A stretch of 16,549 nt of DNA from Bacteroidales bacterium UBA1628. GTDB taxonomy: Bacteria; Bacteroidota; Bacteroidia; Bacteroidales; UBA932. The notes under the pieces were generated by a model, which ran no database searches, was not told where the DNA came from, and saw nothing but the letters and a program-made list of their open reading frames with translations. Shown piece after piece: positions 6,373-12,829 of the stretch (position 1 is its first letter; each line of letters opens with the position of its first letter). Made by a program: the position numbers and the translations under genes. Location of the stretch: contig DCMG01000079.1 of assembly GCA_002321335.1 (NCBI GenBank), positions 1 through 16,549 of the forward strand. The letters are read 5' to 3'.

Positions 6373-9228
6373 TCAGCGGGGGTGTCTTACGATTTTAGAA
6401 CGTATGAACCGGCATAGATCCGGGAGGATGAGTACCGGGGAGGTGCAGAGTAGGATCCAGCCCCAGTCTGAAAGATGGAGTGGAGAGACCTCGAAGAAGG
6501 CTCCGAAACAGTTGACGATCAGGAACTGGCCGATCAATATTATTCCTGCCACCATCAGGCAACCGTAGGAGGCGGATTCCTTGTACCTTTTGTGGTTGAA
6601 GAAAAAATCGAGAATATCCTGAAGAACGCTGTCGTCAGTCTTGAAATATCTGGCGTTGAAAAGGTTCCAGAACTGGAGCATTACGAATGTCGTGAAGAAC
6701 ACTCCCAGCTCGTAGCCGGAAAGATGCGCCTTTGTGTGGGCCGAGAACGCTCCGCTGAAGAACTCTCCGACAACATTCCAGTGAAGAAGATCTGTTACTG
6801 AACTGATGTCCATCCGCCAGAGAAGCTGCCAAAGAAGAGCCAGAAAGGCGAAGAAGAATATTCCTGAAAAGATTATGCGTTTCCCCATCTTCCGGTCGAT
6901 GATGTGGCTCTTCTGGTTCCGTGGCTTTTCGTCCATCACCTTACGGTCCGGCGGGATCGAGGACAGGGCCATGGCCGCGAATGTGTCCATGATCAGATTC
7001 ACCCAAAGCATCTGCGTGACTGTCAAAGGAGAGTCCAACCCGATGAACGCTCCCATCAGAACAATCAGACAGGCACAGACGTTGATTGTCATCTGGAACA
7101 GGATGAAGCGCTTGATATTCAAGTACAAGGAACGTCCCCACAAGATGCCTTTATTGATGCTGGAGAACGAGTTGTCTATGATCGTCACATCGCTGGCCTC
7201 TTTAGCCCTTGCCGTTCCGTCTCCCATCGAGAGTCCGACCTGAGCCTTTTTCAGGGCCGGGGCATCGTTCGTCCCATCGCCGGTGACAGCCACGACCTCG
7301 CCCATTTCCTGAAGCAGGGTGACAAGGCGGACCTTGTCCTCCGGGCGTGCGCGGGAGAGAACCCGTAGGGTAGGCAGAATCTCTTTTTTGAGATATTCAT
7401 CACTCTTGGCAGCGAACTCGGAGCCTGTGATTGTCAGAGGGTTGCCCTCATCTTTGCTTATGATTCCGGACAGTCTGGCTATCTCGCAGGCCGTCAGGGA
7501 ATTGTCTCCGGTCACCATGATCACCCGGACTCCGGCGTGACCGGAACAGGTGTCGATCGCTTGGCTCACATCATCCCTGATCGGATCCGCGATGCCGACA
7601 ATGCCGATGAATTTGAGTCTCGAGTCTTCCGTTGACATGTTCCTGACCGCGAATCCCAATGTTCTCATCCCCTTCGACTGCCATGCCGCCAGAGTGGCGA
7701 GCACGCTATCCTTTGACTGGCCGCCGGCAATGATGTCGGAAGATTCCAGCAGAAGTTCCGGAGCACCTTTCACGAAGAGATATTCATTGCCGGAGACTGT
7801 GTCGATCGCCTCCGTGCTCATTTTCTTCCTTTCCGTCGAGAACGCCTCCTGGTTCAGGATTCTATAGGCGTTTCTACGCTCTGTATGGTCTATTCCCTTA
7901 CTGTGTAGCCAAAGCAGAAGCGCCCCTTCCGTCGGGTTGCCGATAGCATGCGGCTCGCCATTCTCGGATGTGTTCAGCGCGGCTGTGGAGTTCACGGCTA
8001 TGCTGTCGGTGATGACGCTTTCATCGACGCCCCAGAACTCGGATTCCACCACGCTCATTTTGTTCTTGGTCAGTGTGCCGGTCTTGTCCGTGCAGATGAC
8101 GGTTGTCGCGCCGAGAGTCTCGCAGGCGTGGAGCTTCCGCACCAAGTTCTTCTCTTTTAGCATCTTCCGCATGCTCAGTGCAAGGCTGATCGTCACGCTC
8201 ATCGGCAGACCTTCCGGCACAGCCACGACAATCAGCGTCACAGCGATCATCAGAGAGTTGAGCGCCACGCGGAAAATCTCGATGAATGAATATGTCCCCG
8301 CATCATTCGTTAGGAAGAATATGCTCATTCTCCCGACCACGATAAGTGTCGCGATGATGTAACTGGCGTAGGTGATCCACTTGGCGAGTTTGTTCAGCTG
8401 GGAGTTCAACGGGGTCTCGATGTCAGTCTCTTCCTGTAATATTTTCGCTCCCTTCCCTTCTTCGGTATCCGTGCCGACCGCCGTGACCTTATAGGTCGCG
8501 CTGCCTTCGATGACAGTCGTTCCGCGCAGCAGAAAGTTCTCCGGATAGGTGCTTTCCTCCGCATTGTCTCGTTTGGTTCTATCTTCCGTTGAACACGGAC
8601 GGCCATCTGTGACAGCACTGTTTTTCGGTTGGGATCGCTTTTTCGTGAACGGCTCGCCCGTGAAATTCGACTCGTCTATGGTCAGATTCCTGTCGCTGAG
8701 CAGTATACCGTCAGCCGGAACCTCGTCCCCATTCTCCAGAACCACCACATCGCCGACACACACATCGCTTTTAGGAATCTCATAGGTCTGTGGAGTCTTG
8801 TCTCCGGCCCTTTTATGGCGCAGCACCTTGACCGGCCTCTCGTCCTTGGCCTTGTTCAGAATCTTGAACTCTTTCTCCGCCTTGACCTCGAAGATGAACC
8901 CGATTCCCGTCGCCAGGAGTATCGCCACCAGCACCCCCAGCGGCTCTATCAGGCACGAAGCGTCCCTTCCTGAATATGCAATCTCGTACACTGACACTCC
9001 CAGTGAAAGTCCCAGCGCCACCAACAGAATGATGATGATCGGATCCTTGAACTTCTCCAGATAAGCCTTCCAAAGCGGCTCCTTCTCCACCTCAGGAATG
9101 ATGTTCCTTCCTTTCCCTTGGGCCACCTTCTCGGATCCATCGATAAGGTAATCCATTGTCTCTGTGCCGCTCTGTGCGAGCTCCACATTCGCCATGCCGG
9201 CCCTAGTCTCACCGTTTCCTTTCTCCAT
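6373..9228 (-). CDS. Calcium-translocating P-type ATPase, PMCA type
   Basis: This P2B-like pump uses ATP to export Ca2+ across the inner membrane. Numbering from the ATG at 9228 gives 951 residues. Visible features are two N-terminal helices (about 63-112), the A-domain motif TGEP (190-193), M4 VAVPEGLPMS with the Ca2+-binding Glu (338-342), the phosphorylation site ICTDKTGTLT (Asp381), KGAPE in the nucleotide domain, MVTGDN, TGDGTNDAPALKKAQVGLSMG in two adjoining stretches, and M6 LWVNLIMDTFAAMAL. The M6 form N..MD is that of PMCA rather than SERCA, suggesting one Ca2+ site. A charged insert of about 35 residues follows TGEP. A GTG at 9267 would extend the frame by 13 residues but falls inside the candidate promoter box, so I chose 9228; 9195 is another possible start. 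Confidence 0.93.
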   Translation of the reverse strand: MEKGNGETRAGMANVELAQSGTETMDYLIDGSEKVAQGKGRNIIPEVEKEPLWKAYLEKFKDPIIIILLVALGLSLGVSVYEIAYSGRDASCLIEPLGVLVAILLATGIGFIFEVKAEKEFKILNKAKDERPVKVLRHKRAGDKTPQTYEIPKSDVCVGDVVVLENGDEVPADGILLSDRNLTIDESNFTGEPFTKKRSQPKNSAVTDGRPCSTEDRTKRDNAEESTYPENFLLRGTTVIEGSATYKVTAVGTDTEEGKGAKILQEETDIETPLNSQLNKLAKWITYASYIIATLIVVGRMSIFFLTNDAGTYSFIEIFRVALNSLMIAVTLIVVAVPEGLPMSVTISLALSMRKMLKEKNLVRKLHACETLGATTVICTDKTGTLTKNKMSVVESEFWGVDESVITDSIAVNSTAALNTSENGEPHAIGNPTEGALLLWLHSKGIDHTERRNAYRILNQEAFSTERKKMSTEAIDTVSGNEYLFVKGAPELLLESSDIIAGGQSKDSVLATLAAWQSKGMRTLGFAVRNMSTEDSRLKFIGIVGIADPIRDDVSQAIDTCSGHAGVRVIMVTGDNSLTACEIARLSGIISKDEGNPLTITGSEFAAKSDEYLKKEILPTLRVLSRARPEDKVRLVTLLQEMGEVVAVTGDGTNDAPALKKAQVGLSMGDGTARAKEASDVTIIDNSFSSINKGILWGRSLYLNIKRFILFQMTINVCACLIVLMGAFIGLDSPLTVTQMLWVNLIMDTFAAMALSSIPPDRKVMDEKPRNQKSHIIDRKMGKRIIFSGIFFFAFLALLWQLLWRMDISSVTDLLHWNVVGEFFSGAFSAHTKAHLSGYELGVFFTTFVMLQFWNLFNARYFKTDDSVLQDILDFFFNHKRYKESASYGCLMVAGIILIGQFLIVNCFGAFFEVSPLHLSDWGWILLCTSPVLILPDLCRFIRSKIVRHPR

Positions 9229-9255
9229 TGTCAATCCATTCTTTGAATATGCCCG

Positions 9256-9289
9256 CAAAGATACCACCCCACACTGATTCCATCACCAA
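9256..9289 (-). promoter_or_regulatory. Candidate promoter of the calcium ATPase gene
   Basis: On the minus strand TTG (9289-9287), a 23-base spacer and TATCTTTG (9263-9256) fit the TTG-N17-23-TAnnTTTG pattern at its upper spacing limit. The box is 27 bases upstream of the chosen ATG and overlaps the alternative GTG codon, which argues against that start. Confidence 0.5.
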
Positions 9290-9316
9290 GAATCCAATCG
9301 TTTGGAAAGTAAAAGA

Positions 9317-9344
9317 GAGTCTTCATCGGCAAAACAGAAGACTC
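9317..9344. repeat. Inverted repeat upstream of the calcium ATPase
   Basis: GAGTCTTC (9317-9324) and GAAGACTC (9337-9344) form a perfect 8-bp stem with a 12-base loop. No T-tract follows on either strand. It lies 54 bases beyond the candidate promoter and could be an operator or incidental. Confidence 0.35.
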
Positions 9345-9381
9345 ATCATATAAATGGGATCCTGTTTTAACGGTAGATGTT

Positions 9382-9420
9382 TTGGCGGATGGGATAAAAA
9401 TTGGTGGATGGGTATAAAAA
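9382..9420. repeat. Two-copy tandem repeat of about 20 bases
   Basis: Two adjoining units, 9382-9400 and 9401-9420, read TTGGCGGATGGGATAAAAA and TTGGTGGATGGGTATAAAAA. They differ by one substitution and a one-base indel. The second ends inside the terminator hairpin. Function unknown. Confidence 0.5.
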
Positions 9421-9463
9421 ATCATCGCAAGCACCTTATTCAGAATAACTTGCGATGATTTTT
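9417..9463. terminator. Bidirectional intrinsic terminator after tRNA-Ser
   Basis: AAAAATCATCGCAAG (9417-9431) and CTTGCGATGATTTTT (9449-9463) form a perfect 15-bp stem around a 17-base loop, with T runs on the 3' side in both directions. It begins 3 bases past the tRNA 3' end, so it should end the tRNA transcript on the minus strand. It faces no plus-strand gene at close range. Confidence 0.85.
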
Positions 9464-9466
9464 CAG

Positions 9467-9551
9467 CGGAGAGGGAGGGATTCGAACCCCCGGAGCCTCG
9501 CAGCTCAACAGTTTTCAAGACTGCCGTAATCGACCACTCTACCACCTCTCC
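9467..9551 (-). tRNA. tRNA-Ser (anticodon UGA)
   Basis: The minus strand folds as a class II tRNA of 85 bases. The acceptor arms GGAGAGG (5' end at 9551) and CCTCTCC pair fully, with discriminator G at 9467. The anticodon loop is CTTGAAA, flanked by the pairing CAGT and ACTG, so the anticodon is TGA and it reads UCN serine codons. A long variable arm with GAGC and GCTC is present, and the T arm is GGGGG-TTCGAAT-CCCTC with one G-T pair. CCA is not encoded (CTG follows the discriminator), so it is added after transcription. A full promoter lies upstream and a strong terminator directly downstream, so it is a single-gene unit. Confidence 0.96.
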
Positions 9552-9580
9552 AAACTTTGCCCCCAACTATTTTGGGATTG

Positions 9581-9610
9581 CAAAGGTAAATATTTTTTTC
9601 TTTTAAGCAA
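9581..9610 (-). promoter_or_regulatory. Promoter of tRNA-Ser
   Basis: On the minus strand TTG (9610-9608), exactly 19 bases, then TACCTTTG (9588-9581) match the Bacteroidetes promoter pattern in both boxes and spacing. The -7 box is 29 bases upstream of the tRNA 5' end, leaving a short 5' leader for RNase P removal. Confidence 0.7.
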
Positions 9611-9641
9611 AAATATTGCGGAAAATATCTTCAAAATATTT

Positions 9642-10568
9642 TCAAAATCCTTTGGAGATATTGTCTGCGATGGATTGAATCAAGCGTTCCCGGGCTTCAA
9701 TGCTGGCCCAGGCTATGTGCGGGGTCAGGCTTAGACGCTCCGGATGTCTGGTATGAAGGAGCGGATGGTCCGCAGGAATCGGTTCGACCGAATAGACATC
9801 CAAGGCGGCTCCGCCGATGACGCCCTCATCGATGACTTTGGCGAGCGCTGTTTCCTCAACTATGCCGCCACGCCCCATATTCACGATGATGGCCTTAGGC
9901 TTCATCATCCTAAGTTCATCCTCGCCCACAAGGCCGGCGGTACGTTCATTGAACGGAGCATGGACAGAAATCACATCAGACTCGCGCATGAGACGCTCCA
10001 GGGGTACTGAAGGATATTCTGAACTATGGTTCGTGCCGGAAGTGGAATAATAGACCACCTTCATGCCGAACGCGGTTCCTATTCTGGCCACTTTGGCGCC
10101 TATGGCTCCCAAACCGATGATTCCTAGTGTCTTGCCGGCCATCTCGATGAAAGGTCTTGAATAATCAGTGAACAACCCGCTGCGTGAATACGCTCCCGAC
10201 TTCACGACATTGTCAAAATAGGCTCCGTTGCCCAGAAGGTTAAGAATATGCATGAAAGTTTCCTGAACAACAGAATCCGTGGAATAGCCGGCCACATTTC
10301 TGACAACTATTCCACGCTTGGAACAGGCATTGACATCAATGTTGTTGATGCCTGTGCCGGCCTCACATACAAGCCTGAGTCTCGGGGCCGCATCCAACAG
10401 CCGGTCGTTCACCTTTATCTTGTTAACAATCACTACTTCGCAGTCTCCGACCCGGTCAATGGCCTCCTCCGGAGTTGAATTCGGCCACGCGGTCAGTTCC
10501 CCAGTCCTCTCGATCGGTGCCAGCGATGACGTTCCCATCGTACCGGCATCCAGAAACACTATCCTCAT
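9642..10568 (-). CDS. D-2-hydroxyacid dehydrogenase (glycerate/hydroxypyruvate reductase-like)
   Basis: A cytoplasmic NAD(P)-dependent oxidoreductase that interconverts a D-2-hydroxy acid and its 2-oxo acid. The 308 residues hold the full catalytic set: the cofactor loop GLGAIG (152-157), Arg233 in VNMGRGGIVEE, Glu262 in LDVYSVEPIP and His284 in TPHIAWASIEAR. The substrate-domain motif EAGTGINNID (69-78) and the NVAGYSTDSVVQETFMHIL helix (91-109) are also typical. There is no ACT or other regulatory domain, so it is not a full-length SerA; the closest named activity by overall look is glycerate dehydrogenase (HprA), but the substrate is not certain. The ATG at 10568 gives the usual N-terminus. 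No exact promoter box is found upstream. It is divergent from the YczE-like gene. Confidence 0.92.
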   Translation of the reverse strand: MRIVFLDAGTMGTSSLAPIERTGELTAWPNSTPEEAIDRVGDCEVVIVNKIKVNDRLLDAAPRLRLVCEAGTGINNIDVNACSKRGIVVRNVAGYSTDSVVQETFMHILNLLGNGAYFDNVVKSGAYSRSGLFTDYSRPFIEMAGKTLGIIGLGAIGAKVARIGTAFGMKVVYYSTSGTNHSSEYPSVPLERLMRESDVISVHAPFNERTAGLVGEDELRMMKPKAIIVNMGRGGIVEETALAKVIDEGVIGGAALDVYSVEPIPADHPLLHTRHPERLSLTPHIAWASIEARERLIQSIADNISKGF

Positions 10569-10741
10569 CTATTTCAAAATTTTCCGCTAATATAAGCATT
10601 TTGACAAGCGTTAAAAATAAGCAGATAAAGATTCAGCGGTATTTTTTTTCATGAAAACACTTTTCAGAAGCCGTTTTGATTTGTTTGTTTGAAGGAATAT
10701 GGGTTCAATGCGATGGCCTGATGGTTTTTCTTCCACTCTAT

Positions 10742-10768
10742 GGTCTCAGCGGTCCTCAGTGGTCTCAG
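10742..10768 (+). repeat. Short GGTCTCAG direct repeats
   Basis: GGTCTCAG (10742-10749), GGTCCTCAG (10751-10759) and GGTCTCAG (10761-10768) stand in tandem. The words resemble copy C of the palindromic family (GGTCTCAGTGACC at 3575-3587), so this may be a decayed relic of it. The rest of the 263-base spacer 10569-10831 shows an A/T-rich part with an eight-T run near 10641, and nothing gene-like. Confidence 0.4.
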
Positions 10769-10779
10769 GCATCAAGTGG

Positions 10780-10809
10780 TTGCCGATTTCGGGAATATTC
10801 GTAAATTTG
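10780..10809 (+). promoter_or_regulatory. Promoter of the YczE-like gene
   Basis: TTG (10780-10782), a 19-base spacer and TAAATTTG (10802-10809) match the Bacteroidetes consensus in both boxes and spacing, 22 bases before the ATG at 10832. This is the best plus-strand promoter in the window and may also serve the genes downstream. Confidence 0.7.
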
Positions 10810-10831
10810 TTACCTTTTTGACTATGATGTT

Positions 10832-11476
10832 ATGGAAGTATTCAAGAGATATGTGATGCTGTGCGTCGGGCTGCTGATAGTGGCGTTCGGGGTGGCTTTT
10901 TCTATTCTGGCGGATCTGGGAACCTCGCCGATCTCGTGCCCGCCGTACGTGGCGAGCATGCTGTGTCCGCTCACGGTCGGGGAGGCGACGATCGTGATGC
11001 ACTGCATATTCATTCTGATTCAGATGGCGCTTCTTCGGAAGGATTACGATTGGGTTCAGCTGATGCAGCTGCCGGTGGCGTTTGCGTTCGGGTACATGAC
11101 GGATTTCGCCTGCTGGTGCATCGCGGATGTGCCTTGTCCGAACTACCTTATGCAGGTGGTATGGTGTCTTGTGGGCATCGTGCTTGTGGGCATCGGAGTA
11201 GCCTTTGAGGTTGTGGCCGGAGTAGTGACCCTTGCCGGTGAAGGACTTGTGCTTGCCATCTGCAAGGCGTTCAAGACCCGCTTCGACATTACGAAGGTGG
11301 CTGTTGATGTCTCGCTTGTGGCTCTGGCGTGCATTGCCTCGCTCATCTGGCTTGACGGCATTCACGGTGTACGTGAAGGGACTCTCGCCGCAGCCCTGCT
11401 CGTCGGAGTCATCGCCCAGTGGTGCAACAAACCGGTCGAGAGGCTGGCCGAAGTGTCAGGGATAAAAGTTAAATGA
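10832..11476 (+). CDS. YczE/DUF6198-like integral membrane protein
   Basis: A 214-residue protein made almost entirely of hydrophobic helices (about residues 7-27, 51-68, 77-97, 107-130, 156-174 and possibly 182-197). The pattern GVAFSILADLGTSPIS at 20-35 and the late REGTLAAALLVG (181-192) are typical of the YczE/YitT-like membrane family, whose biochemical role is not established. The Cys content is notable: several Cys occur near helix ends (residues 36, 45, 94, 96, 102, 112). The ATG at 10832 follows a full promoter at the right distance. The recombinase gene follows after 46 bases with no terminator visible, so read-through is possible. Function cannot be assigned beyond family. Confidence 0.82.
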   Translation: MEVFKRYVMLCVGLLIVAFGVAFSILADLGTSPISCPPYVASMLCPLTVGEATIVMHCIFILIQMALLRKDYDWVQLMQLPVAFAFGYMTDFACWCIADVPCPNYLMQVVWCLVGIVLVGIGVAFEVVAGVVTLAGEGLVLAICKAFKTRFDITKVAVDVSLVALACIASLIWLDGIHGVREGTLAAALLVGVIAQWCNKPVERLAEVSGIKVK

Positions 11477-11522
11477 GCGGACCGGGAAGTCTTTGGCATT
11501 ATGGCATTAATGTAGGGACAGA

Positions 11523-12545
11523 ATGCCACCGGAAAATGCAGGGACATCCACTTTTGACGAATATAAGGACATGGGTTTGATAGAAGAATATATTTCTTAC
11601 ATCAGGGACATCCGGAGATATTCAGTCAGGACGCAGATGATATACTCGGATGTGCTGAGGGAATTCTCCGGATTCTGCGGGGCAGGTGGTGACCAGACTT
11701 TGTTGGAATCGCTTAATCATCAGACAATCAGGAGTTATGAGGTTTTCCTTATGGATGCCAAGGGCGACTCTCCGAGAACGGTCAGGCTGCATCTGTCGGT
11801 GCTGTCGGGTTTCTGTCGGTTTCTGATGAAGGAGAAAAGGCTGACGGCCAACCCGGTGCGGACTGTGGCAAAACCGAAATCCGAGAAAAGGCTGCCTGCG
11901 TTCTACAGGGAGGAGTCTATGAATGAATATTTCGCCGGGACGGAATGTGACGCTTCCGAGGAGAACCTGGCCCTGATCACGGGGCAAGACAAGGCCTCCG
12001 AGGCGGCATATTCAAGAAGATTGGAGAGGCTCATCGTGTCGATGCTTTACAGTACCGGGATGCGCCGCGCGGAGCTGATCGGGCTTCGGATCAGGGATGT
12101 GGATTTTTCGCGGCGGACTATGACTGTGAGGGGAAAAGGTGACAAAGTGAGAGAAATTCCGCTTGTTTCTTCGCTTTGTAAGGAAATTTCATTATATTTA
12201 CAATCAGTTGAAACGATGGTTGGTCGCACCAGATCGGCTGACGAGCCGCTGGCGGTCACCTGCAAGGGCCTGAAACTCTATCCTGTGTTTGTGGACAGGA
12301 CGGTAAAGAAGGCTCTTGGACAGGTTGGAAGCATCACCGGGAGAAAGTCTCCGCACGTGTTGAGGCACTCCTTGGCCACTGAACTTTTGGACGAGGGTGC
12401 GGATCTCAACTCCATCAAGGAACTTCTCGGTCACTCCTCGCTGGCAGCGACGCAGGTCTACACGCACAACACCATCGAGAAACTGAAAAAAGTTTATGTT
12501 AACGCCCACCCAAGGGCAAAAAGCGGAGGTAAAAATGGAGATTAG
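11523..12545 (+). CDS. Tyrosine recombinase, XerC/XerD type
   Basis: A site-specific recombinase of the kind that resolves chromosome dimers. The N-terminal SAM-like core-binding domain is about residues 17-107, the catalytic domain about 130-327. All active-site residues are present: Arg181 (YSTGMRRAEL), Lys205 (RGKGDKVR), His278 and Arg281 (SPHVLRHS), His304 (LLGHSS) and nucleophile Tyr313 (QVYTHN). Compared with typical Xer proteins there is extra sequence around 139-163. The start is uncertain: ATG 11523 has AGGGA at a good distance, but Met17 (11571, 324 residues) matches the usual N-terminus. Its 3' end overlaps hpf by 11 bases. An Xer-like gene next to an hpf/raiA gene recurs in Bacteroidota as far as I recall, which favours a housekeeping role over a mobile-element integrase. 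XerC versus XerD cannot be decided. Confidence 0.93.
   Translation: MPPENAGTSTFDEYKDMGLIEEYISYIRDIRRYSVRTQMIYSDVLREFSGFCGAGGDQTLLESLNHQTIRSYEVFLMDAKGDSPRTVRLHLSVLSGFCRFLMKEKRLTANPVRTVAKPKSEKRLPAFYREESMNEYFAGTECDASEENLALITGQDKASEAAYSRRLERLIVSMLYSTGMRRAELIGLRIRDVDFSRRTMTVRGKGDKVREIPLVSSLCKEISLYLQSVETMVGRTRSADEPLAVTCKGLKLYPVFVDRTVKKALGQVGSITGRKSPHVLRHSLATELLDEGADLNSIKELLGHSSLAATQVYTHNTIEKLKKVYVNAHPRAKSGGKNGD
12525..12530 (+). promoter_or_regulatory. Strong Shine-Dalgarno site for hpf
   Basis: GGAGGT sits 4 bases before the ATG at 12535, inside the end of the recombinase gene. It decides the hpf start over the in-frame ATG at 12496. Such a full site stands out here because other genes in the window have weak or no Shine-Dalgarno sequence. 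Confidence 0.75.
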
Positions 12546-12828
12546 AGTAAAATCCCTGAAGTTCGACGCGGATCAGAAACTGCTCGACTATGTAGAGAAG
12601 AAGGTCTCGAAACTTTCCAGGTTCAGCGACCATCTTGACGGAATGGAGGTGACTTTATCTTTGCTCAAGGAGCCGGACAACAAGAATGTCAGGATCCAGA
12701 CAAGGGCCTACGGCCAGGATCTTGTCATCGAAAGGAACTCGACCTCTTTTGAGGATGCGGTCAGCGCTGCTGTCGATCTGATGAAGGAGAAGATCGTGAG
12801 GACAAAAGAAAAGAAATTTGATGCATAG
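12535..12828 (+). CDS. hpf: Ribosome hibernation promoting factor, short form (HPF/RaiA family)
   Basis: A 97-residue protein of the HPF/RaiA/YfiA family, which binds the small ribosomal subunit near the decoding centre and puts ribosomes into an inactive state in slow growth or starvation. The sequence follows the family fold: MEIRVKSLKFDADQKLLDYV strand and first helix, KKVSKLSRFSDHLDGMEVTL, a central strand pair (KNVRIQTRAYGQDLVIER) and the last helix SFEDAVSAAVDLMKEKIVRT. It lacks the C-terminal extension of long HPF, so it should not dimerise ribosomes alone. The start is set by GGAGGT at 12525-12530. It overlaps the recombinase stop by 11 bases, suggesting translational coupling, and the GH3 ATG is 1 base past its own stop. 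Confidence 0.92.
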   Translation: MEIRVKSLKFDADQKLLDYVEKKVSKLSRFSDHLDGMEVTLSLLKEPDNKNVRIQTRAYGQDLVIERNSTSFEDAVSAAVDLMKEKIVRTKEKKFDA

Positions 12829-12829
12829 A

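Noticed and set aside
6475..6801. Plus-strand open frame opposite the calcium ATPase C-terminus
   Set aside because: Antisense to conserved membrane helices of the pump; composition gives no credible protein.
9621..9643. A/T-only hairpin at the end of the dehydrogenase gene as terminator
   Set aside because: GAAAATAT/ATATTTTC overlaps the stop codon, is weak, and lacks a G/C stem, so termination there is not supported.
9642..10568. Phosphoglycerate dehydrogenase SerA
   Set aside because: No ACT or regulatory domain and only 308 residues; substrate left open within the D-2-hydroxyacid dehydrogenases.
10772..11365. Minus-strand open frame of 197 codons opposite the YczE-like gene
   Set aside because: The plus-strand product has clean membrane helices and a full promoter; the minus product is rich in His and Arg as expected of an antisense shadow.
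12496..12534. Upstream ATG start for hpf
   Set aside because: The 13-residue extension is recombinase code in another frame, and the strong GGAGGT site points to 12535.
11523..12545. Integrase of a mobile element
   Set aside because: The gene overlaps hpf, and there are no att-type repeats, excisionase or cargo genes; housekeeping Xer fits better.
12818..12829. TTG (12818) or ATG (12821) start for the GH3 gene
   Set aside because: They add only MMHR before a standard signal peptide and lie inside hpf; ATG 12830 begins directly with MKKK.
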